41,473 nucleotides of DNA from Bacteroidales bacterium (lineage in GTDB: Bacteria > Bacteroidota > Bacteroidia > Bacteroidales > UBA10428). A program made the position numbers and the translations under genes. Every line of letters begins with the position of its first letter. The first letter of the stretch is position 1. Shown one piece after another: positions 1-8,266 of the stretch. The notes under the pieces are model-generated. The model saw only the letters and a program-made list of their open reading frames with translations, made no database searches and had not been told where the DNA came from. Where the stretch lies: assembly GCA_035299085.1 (NCBI GenBank), contig DATGXG010000006.1, forward strand, positions 1 through 41,473, written 5' to 3'.

Positions 1-371
1 GAGTCAGGAGAAACCGGCAATGACCTTGTTACAATCCCGTATTGCCGGATCATTTCCGGCAGTTCAGGCAATTCACTCATTGTAAATACAAGGTCGAAAA
101 GCTTCAGGAACTTGTCCCTGTCGGCAGGAAGAACGCATCCCGACACGAAAGTAACCACATTCCTTTTGTTCTTGGCCTTATTCCAGCGCGCTATTTTCGA
201 ATATACCTTATCAATTGATTTCTGCCGGACAGAGCAGGCGATGATTCCCAGGATATTCGCTTCATCTTCATTTTCCGTCCAGCGGTATCCCATTCCCTCA
301 ATAACGGTACGCACACGTTCGCTGTCAGACTTGTTCATCTGGCAACCCAGTGTAAGTATAAAATACTTCAT
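1..371 (-). CDS. MiaB/RimO-family radical SAM methylthiotransferase, N-terminal part (cut by window edge)
   Basis: This reads leftward from an ATG at 371 and is still open at base 1, so only about 123 residues are visible. They form a UPF0004-type N-terminal domain. The start MKYFILTLGCQMNKSDSER carries the first cluster cysteine in GCQMN; the second is in IIACSVRQK and the third in VSGCVLP. In this family the three cysteines hold an auxiliary [4Fe-4S] cluster used for sulfur insertion into tRNA or ribosomal protein S12. GCQMN followed by SDSER is closest to MiaB (ms2i6A37 of tRNA), but the radical SAM CxxxCxxC and TRAM domains lie outside the window, so MiaB, MtaB and RimO cannot be separated. 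The gene starts 31 bases after the FNR-like gene stop on the same strand and may share its transcript. Confidence 0.85.
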   Translation of the reverse strand, partial: MKYFILTLGCQMNKSDSERVRTVIEGMGYRWTENEDEANILGIIACSVRQKSIDKVYSKIARWNKAKNKRNVVTFVSGCVLPADRDKFLKLFDLVFTMSELPELPEMIRQYGIVTRSLPVSPD

Positions 372-402
372 TTCAATACACTAATAAGCGTGTACCGATT
401 GC

Positions 403-1155
403 CTAAAAATACACTTCAGTTTTTATATTTCCCGATGGAAAACCGCGTGCAGTAAGGAAATCATACACATCGTAAATCATATCACAATTTCCGCAAAGAT
501 ACACCAATGTATCAGAATCCAAAGACATTTGTTTGAGGTATTCGGTTACCCTGCCGTTGAAGGTGCCTTTATTATCTCGTGAAGTGCAAAGGGTATACCT
601 TTCAACCGGGTATCGGTGGCTTTCGTATGAATCTCCTGCGAATCTCACTCCATGGAGCAATGTATAATTTAAATCAGGATATGAACCGGTAATGCTTCTG
701 AACGGGGCTATGCCGGTACCTGTTCCGATAAACAGGTATTTTTTATCCATTTTCTGTTCATCAATTGTAAAATAGCCAAAAGGCCCGTCCACTTCAAGTA
801 ATTCGCCGGGGATGAGTTTATGTAATTGTTTTGATACCAGTCCGGTATCCACTTCCTTGATCAGCACTTCAAGAGCACCACTGTCCTGTTCGGTGCTGTA
901 AATGGAGTATTCACGCACCTGGTTATTGCCGGGTATACCCAGGGTAATATGCTGGCCAGCCCTGAATTGCATGTTATTCCTGTCGAACCGCAGCACATAC
1001 GTATCATTGTTCAGATTACGGACCTGCTGTAACCGGTATATTTTCCGGAGGGTTAATGAATCAGAGGATGGCATTGACTTTACTGAAAGATTTCCAAGCA
1101 GACTGTTGCCGTTTTTATGTTTATGCTTTTTTGCAAAGGTGGAAGAAGAACTCAT
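403..1155 (-). CDS. FNR-type FAD/NAD(P)H oxidoreductase
   Basis: A 250-residue flavoprotein of the ferredoxin-NADP+ reductase superfamily. In order: a Ser/Lys-rich N-terminus (about residues 1-30) that does not look like part of the fold; an FAD-binding barrel with the REYSIYS motif that contacts FAD; a DGPFGYFTI segment; a nucleotide-binding domain with GTGTGIAPFRS and YLCGNCDMIYD; and an aromatic C-terminus (TEVYF) as in FNRs that stack a Tyr/Phe on the flavin. The family moves electrons between NADPH and ferredoxin or flavodoxin. No 2Fe-2S domain is attached, so this is a stand-alone reductase. The first 27 residues may not be translated: Met28 (codon 1072-1074) is an alternative start just ahead of the conserved region. 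It is divergent from mutS2. Confidence 0.85.
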   Translation of the reverse strand: MSSSSTFAKKHKHKNGNSLLGNLSVKSMPSSDSLTLRKIYRLQQVRNLNNDTYVLRFDRNNMQFRAGQHITLGIPGNNQVREYSIYSTEQDSGALEVLIKEVDTGLVSKQLHKLIPGELLEVDGPFGYFTIDEQKMDKKYLFIGTGTGIAPFRSITGSYPDLNYTLLHGVRFAGDSYESHRYPVERYTLCTSRDNKGTFNGRVTEYLKQMSLDSDTLVYLCGNCDMIYDVYDFLTARGFPSGNIKTEVYF

Positions 1156-1232
1156 TATATAGTTTTTGGTTTTACGAATAACAGACAGATGAATAATTTG
1201 TTCTGGTTGATTTCAATCCCCGTATTTTCAGC

Positions 1233-1240
1233 TATTTTTG
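1233..1240 (+). promoter_or_regulatory. Bacteroidota -7 element upstream of mutS2
   Basis: TATTTTTG matches TAnnTTTG and lies 17 bases before the mutS2 start. A TTG sits at 1207-1209, but the 23-base spacer is longer than the usual 19, so the -33 part is doubtful. Transcription from here would give a very short leader. Confidence 0.5.
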
Positions 1241-1257
1241 CATAAAAGCATCTGCAT

Positions 1258-3720
1258 TTGATCTATCCTGCATCTTTCGAAATTAAAACAGGCTTTAACC
1301 AGGTAAGAGAACTGGTTAAGGACCACTGCCTTTTCAGTCGCGGCAAACAAAAGACCGATGAAATTTCTTTCACGTCGAATTATGAAGAGCTGAGGAAAAT
1401 ACTGGAGGAAACAGCCGAATTCAAAGAGATTTGCCTGTTCGAGGAAAATTTTCCCACCGATAACTACAGGGATCTGATCCCTGCACTTAAAAAGGCAAAG
1501 GTTGAGGGAACCTACCTTGAAGTTGAAGAGGTTTCGGATCTGAAGAAATCTCTTGAAACCATTAAAGCCATTATCCGGTTCTTTAAAAATACTCCGGCTG
1601 AAAAATACACCCGGTTGAAGAAGCTTGCCGGCGATGTGAAATATTTCAGTTATATAGATGACCGGATCGATGCCATCCTGAATAAACAGGGAAAAATTAA
1701 GGACAATGCTTCATCCGGCCTGCGGAAAATCAGGGAAGATATAGCCCAGAAGCAGGCAAGTGCCGGTAAACGGCTGCAGAGTTTGCTAAAAAGGGCCATT
1801 GATGAGGGAATTGTAGAAAAAGACACTGCCATTTCAATTCGCAATGGCAGGCAGGTTATTCCGGTTCCCGCTTCAAACAAACGCAAAATCAGCGGCATTG
1901 TGCATGATGAATCGGCAACAGGGCGAACTGCCTTTGTTGAACCCGGTGAAGTGGTTGAATTGAATAATGAAATCAGGGAATTAGAAATTGAAGAGATCCG
2001 TGAAATCATCCGGATCCTCATACTCTTTACAAACGACATAAGGCCCTATGCTGAAGACCTGGCAACAACGTATGATTTCCTGGGAACCATTGATTTTATA
2101 AGGGCAAAAGCACTGTTCGCATTGGATATTAATGCCGGGATGCCTGCTCTTATCAACAGTACAGGGTTTCGTTGGAAACAGGCAGTCCATCCCCTGTTGT
2201 TCCTGCATCATAAGAAGGAAGGCAAGCCGGTTGTTCCGCTGGACATTTACCTTGAAGAGAAAAGCCGCATCCTGTTAATTTCAGGTCCCAATGCCGGTGG
2301 AAAATCCGTTTGCCTTAAAACGGTGGGTCTGGTTCAATATATGTTGCAATGCGGTTTGTTGATACCGGTTGTGGAAAGTTCGGAGGCCGGAATTTTCAAT
2401 GATATCCTGATTGACATCGGTGATGAACAATCGATTGAAAATGACCTGAGCACCTACAGTTCGCACCTTCAGAACATGAAGAACTTTCTCAGGAACGCTT
2501 CTTCTAAAAGCCTTATTCTCATTGATGAATTCGGAACCGGAACAGAGCCGCAAATAGGAGGTGCCATGGCTGAGGCTATCCTTGAAAGCCTCAACAATAA
2601 AGGCACTTATGGAGTGATTACAACGCATTATTCAAACCTGAAGCATTTTGCATCCGACGCGCCCGGCATAACAAACGGGGCCATGATGTTTGACACAGGT
2701 AAAATGCAGCCGCTATTTAAGCTTGAAATCGGAAAGCCGGGTAGTTCTTTTGCCATTGATATTGCCAGGCAGATCGGCTTGCCGGAAGATATTCTAAAAT
2801 CTGCTTCAGATAAAGCGGGCGAGGATCACATCAACTTTGACAAACATTTGCGTGAGATTCTGCGCGACAAACGGTATTGGGAAGAAAAACGCGATCGCAT
2901 CCGCATTGCCGAAAAACGACTGGGCGGAATGCTGGAACAGTATGAGCAGGAACTGGGCGAGACAAAAAAACTCCGGCGGGAGATCCTTGATAATGCAAAA
3001 CGTGAAGCGGAAAATCTCCTGATGAACACCAACAAGGAAATCGAAAAAACGATACGGGTTATCAAAGAATCCCAGGCAGAAAAAGAGATTACACGTGAGG
3101 CCAGGAAAGGGCTTGACAATTATAAGAAAGAATTGCCTGAAAATAAATCAACCGGGGATAACAAGCTGGACCAGAAAATCGAGCAGGTAACCATGCATGT
3201 CAAAAAATACAGAAGTGCTGCTCAATCCGAGCCAAACGAAAAGGAGAACGTTGAGAAAGACTTACCACTGGCGGCCGGCGACAGGGTGAAGATACTGAGC
3301 CTGCAGGTTGACGGCGAAGTACTTGAAATCAACGGCGATAATGTCCTTGTAACCTATGGCCAGAGCATGATTACCACTGTAAAAGCAACGAATATTCAGA
3401 AACTGCCGAGGGTAAAATCAAAGCAGGTTAAAGCCTCACAATTCGACTGGAGTATAAGTCAGCGAAAACTGAATTTCAAAAATGAAATTGATATTAGGGG
3501 CAAAAGAGGTGATGAGGCAGTTGATATTGTGCGTAATTTTGTTGATGATGCCACTATTGTGGGTGTTTCAGAATTAAGAATATTGCACGGGAAAGGAAAC
3601 GGGATTTTAAAATCACTTGTACGCGATTACCTTAAATCCCTTGATGTAGTAAGATCGTGCAAGGATGAACATGTTGAACGGGGCGGATCGGGCATAACTG
3701 TAGTACAACTCGATTTCTGA
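1258..3720 (+). CDS. mutS2: MutS2 family ATPase/nuclease with Smr domain
   Basis: An 820-residue MutS2, full length for the family. It contains the MutS core and lever region, a Walker A GPNAGGKS at residues 343-350, a Walker B LILIDEFGTG around residues 419-428, an HYSNLKHF switch segment, a long Lys/Glu-rich coiled coil (about 540-660), a KOW-like linker and a C-terminal Smr domain from about residue 742 (IDIRGKRG, then LHGKGNGILKS). MutS2 proteins bind branched DNA and limit recombination, and some act on collided ribosomes; which role applies here cannot be read from the sequence. The start is TTG: the resulting MIYPASFE is the normal beginning of Bacteroidota MutS2 and no nearby ATG fits. 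It is followed after four bases by the deacetylase-like gene, so the two are probably co-transcribed. Confidence 0.97.
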   Translation: MIYPASFEIKTGFNQVRELVKDHCLFSRGKQKTDEISFTSNYEELRKILEETAEFKEICLFEENFPTDNYRDLIPALKKAKVEGTYLEVEEVSDLKKSLETIKAIIRFFKNTPAEKYTRLKKLAGDVKYFSYIDDRIDAILNKQGKIKDNASSGLRKIREDIAQKQASAGKRLQSLLKRAIDEGIVEKDTAISIRNGRQVIPVPASNKRKISGIVHDESATGRTAFVEPGEVVELNNEIRELEIEEIREIIRILILFTNDIRPYAEDLATTYDFLGTIDFIRAKALFALDINAGMPALINSTGFRWKQAVHPLLFLHHKKEGKPVVPLDIYLEEKSRILLISGPNAGGKSVCLKTVGLVQYMLQCGLLIPVVESSEAGIFNDILIDIGDEQSIENDLSTYSSHLQNMKNFLRNASSKSLILIDEFGTGTEPQIGGAMAEAILESLNNKGTYGVITTHYSNLKHFASDAPGITNGAMMFDTGKMQPLFKLEIGKPGSSFAIDIARQIGLPEDILKSASDKAGEDHINFDKHLREILRDKRYWEEKRDRIRIAEKRLGGMLEQYEQELGETKKLRREILDNAKREAENLLMNTNKEIEKTIRVIKESQAEKEITREARKGLDNYKKELPENKSTGDNKLDQKIEQVTMHVKKYRSAAQSEPNEKENVEKDLPLAAGDRVKILSLQVDGEVLEINGDNVLVTYGQSMITTVKATNIQKLPRVKSKQVKASQFDWSISQRKLNFKNEIDIRGKRGDEAVDIVRNFVDDATIVGVSELRILHGKGNGILKSLVRDYLKSLDVVRSCKDEHVERGGSGITVVQLDF

Positions 3721-3724
3721 AAAC

Positions 3725-5035
3725 ATGGAGACACGGGAAACTATAAATATTAAAAGTTCTCAGGTTTCTCCCAGGTTTCGTTACGTGTTGTCTTACCTTT
3801 CAGAGCAACTGGGTATTGATTTCACTATAAACAGTGATTCAGACAGAACTCTTTATTATAGCCCAAAAACTATTGAAGATTCAGTTTGTATATATGATTC
3901 CGGTTTACTCCGGGAAAAATCGATAAGCAAAAGGTTAATACCGGTTTCCGCAGAACCCGGAAATGTTCAGCTTTTTCCTTCGCCTTCCGGGTTTGATTTT
4001 CCCCTGGACATATTTTCAGCCATATTTTATATGCTGAGCAGGTATGAAGAATACCTGCCTTTTGAGCCGGACCCTTACGGACGCTTTGAAGTATCACAGG
4101 GTCTTGCGGGTAGACATGGTTTTGCTGAGGAGCCGGTCGTCGATCGGTGGATAAAAATGTTCAGAACCGCACTTGTTCGGTGGTTTCCGAGCATTAAAGT
4201 CCCGGAAAGAAAGTTCGGATTTGTGTCCACAATTGATGTGGATAGCCCCTGGGCTTACCTTCACAAAGGATTTTTACGCAATACGGCAGGAATACTCAGG
4301 TCACTGACTTTAATGGATTGGGCTGAAGTGAGTAACAGGTTTTCAGTTATTACTGGCAGGAAGAAAGATCCGTATGACGTATATGATTACATAAACCGGG
4401 TTGAAGAAAAAAACGGTATCCGTTCTGCTTATTTTTTCCTTTCGGGTGATTATGGTGGATACGATGTCAATGCCGCATTCAGGAAGACGGAATTCAGCGA
4501 ACTGGTCACTAAAATCAGGGCACATAACCAGGTTGGAATTCATCCTTCATACCGGTCAAATATAAATTTCAACATACTGAAATCCGAATTCAAACAATTC
4601 GGCGCAATTCTGCGAACTGAACCGGAACTCAGCAGACAGCATTTTCTTATGCTTAAACTTCCGGATACCTATGACAGGCTTGTTGAATCAGGTATTACGC
4701 ATGACTACTCAATGGGCTACGCGTCCACACCGGGTTTCAGGGCGGGCACAAGCAGGCCTTTCAAATTTTACAATCTGAAAAAAGAAACTGAAACAGGTTT
4801 GGTAGTGCATCCCTTTGTTGTGATGGATGTAACATTGCAGCAATACCTGAAGTTAGATCCATTGCAGGCAACACGTAAAATAAAGCAACTGATTCAAAAA
4901 ACGGCTGCAGTCAACGGATTGTTCACCTGGCTCTGGCATAATGAATCGTTATCGGAGCACGGCATATGGAAAGGATGGCGGAAGGTTTTTGAGGAGATGG
5001 TTGGCGAGTGTAAATCAGTGACTGGTGACTGGTGA
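3725..5035 (+). CDS. polysaccharide deacetylase-like protein (CE4/NodB fold, DUF7033-type N-terminus)
   Basis: A 436-residue protein of the Bacteroidota group with an N-terminal DUF7033-like region (about residues 15-160, including SAIFYMLSRYEEYL) followed by a polysaccharide-deacetylase-like domain. Visible motifs are FVSTIDVDSPW (acidic residues D171 and D173, H180 just after), GIHPSYRS (H273, the usual metal-ligand HPxxR-like motif) and RQHFLML. There is no signal peptide or membrane segment, so it would act in the cytoplasm. The substrate is unknown; the following FemAB-like gene suggests surface-polymer metabolism. The stop codon at 5033-5035 lies inside a GTGACTG heptamer array, so the last residues (SVTGDW) come from repeat sequence. 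The ATG is four bases after the mutS2 stop. Confidence 0.85.
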   Translation: METRETINIKSSQVSPRFRYVLSYLSEQLGIDFTINSDSDRTLYYSPKTIEDSVCIYDSGLLREKSISKRLIPVSAEPGNVQLFPSPSGFDFPLDIFSAIFYMLSRYEEYLPFEPDPYGRFEVSQGLAGRHGFAEEPVVDRWIKMFRTALVRWFPSIKVPERKFGFVSTIDVDSPWAYLHKGFLRNTAGILRSLTLMDWAEVSNRFSVITGRKKDPYDVYDYINRVEEKNGIRSAYFFLSGDYGGYDVNAAFRKTEFSELVTKIRAHNQVGIHPSYRSNINFNILKSEFKQFGAILRTEPELSRQHFLMLKLPDTYDRLVESGITHDYSMGYASTPGFRAGTSRPFKFYNLKKETETGLVVHPFVVMDVTLQQYLKLDPLQATRKIKQLIQKTAAVNGLFTWLWHNESLSEHGIWKGWRKVFEEMVGECKSVTGDW

Positions 5036-5042
5036 CTGGTGA
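5018..5042. repeat. heptamer tandem array, unit GTGACTG, at a gene 3' end
   Basis: Three perfect copies of GTGACTG followed by GTGA. The array begins in the last codons of the deacetylase-like gene and supplies its TGA stop. A 7-base unit shifts frame at each copy, so in the frame entered here it gives GTG ACT GGT GAC TGG TGA. The sequence to 5090 is AT-rich with no gene. Confidence 0.9.
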
Positions 5043-5103
5043 TTAGTTAGTAATTAATTAATAAGCGATTAAGTAATAAGGCCAATTCAAAATCGGAAAT
5101 TTC

Positions 5104-5127
5104 AATCGTAAATCGTAAATCGTAAAT
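5104..5127. repeat. heptamer tandem array, unit AATCGTA, in a 5' leader
   Basis: Three copies of AATCGTA plus AAT end four bases before the ATG of the FemAB-like gene. A decayed copy (AATCGGA AATTTC) lies just upstream. In another phase the unit is GTAAATC, the reverse complement of the GATTTAC unit near 37760, so both arrays belong to one family in opposite orientations. Confidence 0.9.
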
Positions 5128-5131
5128 TAAA

Positions 5132-6040
5132 ATGATTCGATTTTTAGCACATAATGAAATTGATGTTGTGAAATGGGATCATTGTATTTCCGAATCCGGC
5201 ACTACCCTGCCCTATGCCTACTCATGGTGGCTTGATACGGTTAACCCCGGATGGAACGCGCTCATTATGGATGATTACCTGGCAGTGATGCCGCTTACCG
5301 GAAGCAAAAAGCTGGGATTCAATTACCTTTTTCAACCCTGGTTTACCCAGCAACTCGGTATTTTTTCACCCCGTGAAGAACCTAAAACCGAAGCCGGCCG
5401 GTTCTTACAGGCTATTCCCGGCATTTACAGGTTTGTGGATATTCAGCTGAATGCTGAAAATATTCCGTCTTCTGACCTTTACCGTGTTAATTACAGGACC
5501 AACTTTGAGTTGAAACTGGACAAGGACTATATGTCGATATATTCCTCATATCACAGGAATTGCAGGCGAAACGTGCAAAAGGCAAAAGCAGCAGGACTTA
5601 AAGCTGACCGTGGTCCCGGAGCTTCACTCTTCAGCCGGTTTGTTGCCCGCAATATCGAAGACAGGCTGCCTCACTCCAAAGACCTTTTCACAGTACTTGA
5701 AAAGCTTTTAGGAACCTGTGAAATGAACGGAACGGGGAAAAGCCTGGGGATATACAGGAATCAGGTGCTTCTGGCAGCCGGGTGGATTGTTGAAATGCCG
5801 GAGCGTGTATTGTTTATGGCATGTGCATCAACAATGGAAGGTAAACAGAACCAGGCCATGTATGCCCTGGTTGACCACATTATTTCAACCTATGCCGGAA
5901 CAGGAAAAATTCTCGATTTCACAGGTTCCACAATGCCCGGGGTGGCTTATTTCAATGCCGGCTTCGGCGCAATAAAAACTGCCTATCCATCAGTGAAGAG
6001 AAATACGCTTCCATGGTATTTGAAAATGCTGAAAAAGTGA
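5132..6040 (+). CDS. FemAB/GNAT-like acyltransferase
   Basis: A 302-residue cytosolic protein resembling the GNAT_6/FemAB-like acyltransferases common in Bacteroidota. Family-like features are the N-terminal PYAYSWWLDTV and LAVMPLTGSKKLGFNYLFQPWFTQQLGIF region, an SSYHRNCRRNVQKAKAAG segment typical of the Fem/BioF2-like fold, and a C-terminal DFTGSTMPGVAYFNAGFGA motif near the acceptor site. FemAB enzymes add amino acids to peptidoglycan or lipid precursors using aminoacyl-tRNA, while GNATs use acyl-CoA; the donor cannot be told from sequence. It lies 96 bases after the deacetylase-like gene and its leader is filled with a heptamer array. Its TGA stop is the first unit of the next array. Confidence 0.75.
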   Translation: MIRFLAHNEIDVVKWDHCISESGTTLPYAYSWWLDTVNPGWNALIMDDYLAVMPLTGSKKLGFNYLFQPWFTQQLGIFSPREEPKTEAGRFLQAIPGIYRFVDIQLNAENIPSSDLYRVNYRTNFELKLDKDYMSIYSSYHRNCRRNVQKAKAAGLKADRGPGASLFSRFVARNIEDRLPHSKDLFTVLEKLLGTCEMNGTGKSLGIYRNQVLLAAGWIVEMPERVLFMACASTMEGKQNQAMYALVDHIISTYAGTGKILDFTGSTMPGVAYFNAGFGAIKTAYPSVKRNTLPWYLKMLKK

Positions 6041-6122
6041 CTGGTAACTGGTGACTGGTGACTGGTGACTGGTCCCATTACCGATCACCGATCACCGATT
6101 ACTGATTACTGATTACTGATTA
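6038..6122. repeat. paired, inverted heptamer arrays between convergent genes
   Basis: The left arm is GTGACTG, GTAACTG, then three GTGACTG plus GT (from 6037). After a short CCCATTACC spacer the right arm is GATCACC twice, GATTACT three times and GATTACC. Read from the other strand the right units are GGTGATC and AGTAATC, close to the left unit GGTGACT, so the arms are head to head. The FemAB-like stop (TGA, 6038-6040) and the glycosyltransferase stop (TAA on the minus strand, 6120-6122) both fall inside. In plus-strand RNA each heptamer pair would hold six of seven positions if G-U is allowed. It could serve as a shared transcription end, although neither side has a clear T tract. Confidence 0.85.
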
Positions 6123-7676
6123 CCTTTTACCCCTTACTCTCTCCCCCTTTATCTCCGAGACTTTGCTTCTTAAAAAATCCCTGAACTCACGGCTTGGCCG
6201 CTGGCACAAGTAAACCGTAGTACCATATTCCCTTGCCAGGGTATCCGTAATGGATCCGAGTGAATCAACCCGTTCAAACATAGGAAATACGTCGTCTCCC
6301 CTTTCATCGTTGATGTAAAAAAACAAATCGGCATTCGCACTGAGTGTATCAGGCATCCATAGAATATAGCTGTCGGAAAAGCTCATTGCCTGCGGCAGCC
6401 CGTGCCCTCTTCCATAAAGATCAACCGAACCTGCCTGTCCGTAATTTTCGCCATAAATAAAAATGCGGCTTTTATCCTGCACCGTGTCGGCAGCTTTGAT
6501 TACGATACCTGCGAGCTCATCCCAGCCGATCATATCAGCAAAATCCTGGGGAAGCGTGTGCATTTTACCGTCTTCCCATCTCAAAAGAGCCTCCGCGCCC
6601 ATTTTCGGTGGCATTTTCGAAAAATAGGATGCCAGTTTAGGACCCGATGCCAGCGGAATGCCGGCTGGAACCATTGGAATTGAAAAGGCAACAAGGCCAA
6701 CAAGGAAGACCGTTCTCCAAATTGCTGACCGGATTGTCTTCTCCCACGACACAGCTCCGGCAGCGAAAAGAAATGGGTACAAACCTGCCAGGTAATAACT
6801 TTTCCCTTTCAAAATCAGGAAGAAGACCAGTATGGATAGGTAAATAATGGCAAAAATGCGGAACCTGGCGTTTGTCTTCCTGGCAAGCAGCCATATTAAT
6901 CCGGCAATCCACAAAAACGATCCAAAGGTAAACATCAGCACCTGGTCGATTACGATATCAATCCTTTTTACATTCACCAGCTGCGTATCCCGTAATTCAA
7001 TCATGTGTTTGGTTACAGGAAATCCATGATTGTACTGCCATAGTATGTTCGGTAAAAACAGCAGAATGGCAATTCCTGCAGCAATCCATGTATATTTATC
7101 AGCCAGCACTTTCCTTTTGGGTGAAAGCAACAAACCTATAAAAATTCCGGCGGCAAGAAATACGACCATGTATTTGTTGAGCATTCCCAGTCCGAATCCG
7201 ACACCAAGCCACAACAGCCATATATGATTTTCAGTATTGATATATTTCAGCAGGAAATACAGAATGGCTGTCCAGAGAAGAATGTCAAACGGAACGGGCT
7301 GCAACATGGAATAGGCCCTGAGAAATAGCAACGTGGTTGAAAGCACAAGGCATGCAAGAATTTTTGAATAGATACCTCCGCCCAGTTCCCCGACAATTAA
7401 GCCGGTGAGTAATACAAGCAGGAAACCCGCAATTGCGGATACCAGTCTAATCGAAAATAACGGACCAAAAGGCAACAATTGGGCAAGATAACTCACCAGC
7501 CCTATCAAAGGAGGATTCGACCAGTAACCGGCTGACAGGTGTTTGCCCAGTGAAAGATAAAGAAACTCATCCCGATGGAAACCCAGCGTGTTATAGGTAA
7601 AAAGGTGGAACAGGAAACCGGCCGAAGCAATGACAATAATCCAGAAAAGGCCTTTGTCTTTACTTAATGGTGTCAT
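6120..7676 (-). CDS. glycosyltransferase family 39 (dolichyl-P-mannosyltransferase/ArnT-like), integral membrane
   Basis: A 518-residue polytopic membrane protein. It starts with a membrane segment, then FHRDEFLYLSLGKHL, where D36-E37 form the acidic motif of the first periplasmic loop of GT-C enzymes, followed by WSNPPLIG. About ten hydrophobic helices reach to about residue 350, and a soluble periplasmic domain of about 170 residues follows. PMT_2/ArnT-like enzymes transfer a sugar from a polyprenyl-phosphate donor to lipid or protein in the outer leaflet of the inner membrane. The acceptor here is unknown. The gene stands alone, with a TAnnTTTG element upstream, and faces the FemAB-like gene tail to tail. 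The last residues (about GERVRGKR) are basic and the stop comes from the heptamer array. Confidence 0.85.
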   Translation of the reverse strand: MTPLSKDKGLFWIIVIASAGFLFHLFTYNTLGFHRDEFLYLSLGKHLSAGYWSNPPLIGLVSYLAQLLPFGPLFSIRLVSAIAGFLLVLLTGLIVGELGGGIYSKILACLVLSTTLLFLRAYSMLQPVPFDILLWTAILYFLLKYINTENHIWLLWLGVGFGLGMLNKYMVVFLAAGIFIGLLLSPKRKVLADKYTWIAAGIAILLFLPNILWQYNHGFPVTKHMIELRDTQLVNVKRIDIVIDQVLMFTFGSFLWIAGLIWLLARKTNARFRIFAIIYLSILVFFLILKGKSYYLAGLYPFLFAAGAVSWEKTIRSAIWRTVFLVGLVAFSIPMVPAGIPLASGPKLASYFSKMPPKMGAEALLRWEDGKMHTLPQDFADMIGWDELAGIVIKAADTVQDKSRIFIYGENYGQAGSVDLYGRGHGLPQAMSFSDSYILWMPDTLSANADLFFYINDERGDDVFPMFERVDSLGSITDTLAREYGTTVYLCQRPSREFRDFLRSKVSEIKGERVRGKR

Positions 7677-7696
7677 GATGGAGGGTTTTAGTTAAT

Positions 7697-7704
7697 CAAA
7701 AATA
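7697..7704 (-). promoter_or_regulatory. -7 element upstream of the GT39 gene
   Basis: On the minus strand this reads TATTTTTG, a match to TAnnTTTG, 20 bases before the glycosyltransferase ATG. No TTG lies at the usual distance upstream. Confidence 0.45.
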
Positions 7705-7767
7705 AAGAAAATTGATTCTCTTGTAACTGGTTAATTACGAAATCCGTAAAACTTTAAAAACTGGCTT

Positions 7768-8226
7768 ATGTTGCGGATAGTATTTTTGATTTCTTTATTC
7801 ATAGCTCCCGGATTTATTCAGGCACAGGAAAAAGCCTCAGGCTGCACCTTTGGAAATTGTGATAACGGGAAAGGAACCTACAAGTATTCGAATGGTTTTG
7901 TCTATGAGGGAACTTTTGTGAACGGACTGCGTGAAGGAAGAGGAATGCTCAAAGGCTCTGACGGCAGCTGGTATGATGGAATGTGGGTAAAAGATAAATT
8001 CCAGGGCCAGGGTACCTATGTATGGCCGAACGGAGCAAAATATACAGGAGCGTGGGAAAACGGTGTTCAGAACGGGTATGGCATTTTCTTTTATAAAAAC
8101 GGAGACAAATACACCGGATATTTCAAAGACAACCTCTTCGAAGGTCAGGGCAAGTATACCTGGGCAGATGGTTCAAGTCAGGAAGGAATTTATTCCAAAG
8201 GTCAGCTTATATCAGAGCGTAAATAA
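7768..8226 (+). CDS. exported MORN-repeat protein
   Basis: A 152-residue protein with a signal peptide (MLRIVFLISLFIAPGFIQAQ, cleavage likely after AQ) followed by four to five MORN repeats of about 23 residues. Successive units begin YEGTFVNGLREGRG, YDGMWVKDKFQGQG, YTGAWENGVQNGYG and YTGYFKDNLFEGQG, and a partial unit QEGIYSKGQL closes the protein. MORN repeats form extended beta hairpins used as scaffolds; no enzymatic domain is attached. A short CTFGNC Cys pair follows the signal peptide and may form a disulfide. Function is unknown. The gene is divergent from the glycosyltransferase and ends 40 bases before the DUF5063 gene, which has its own promoter. Confidence 0.85.
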   Translation: MLRIVFLISLFIAPGFIQAQEKASGCTFGNCDNGKGTYKYSNGFVYEGTFVNGLREGRGMLKGSDGSWYDGMWVKDKFQGQGTYVWPNGAKYTGAWENGVQNGYGIFFYKNGDKYTGYFKDNLFEGQGKYTWADGSSQEGIYSKGQLISERK

Positions 8227-8234
8227 AAAAGCAC

Positions 8235-8242
8235 TAACTTTG
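8235..8242 (+). promoter_or_regulatory. -7 element upstream of the DUF5063 gene
   Basis: TAACTTTG matches TAnnTTTG and is followed by GCAATCG, 25 bases before the ATG at 8267. The surroundings resemble the rpmH promoter in this window (TACCTTTG then GCAATC). No convincing -33 TTG is seen because the upstream bases are still MORN coding sequence. Confidence 0.6.
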
Positions 8243-8266
8243 CAATCGATTCTATAAATTGAGATA

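Noticed and set aside
5018..6122. CRISPR-like arrays at the heptamer repeats
   Set aside because: The units are 7 bases without spacers, and no cas genes are in the window.
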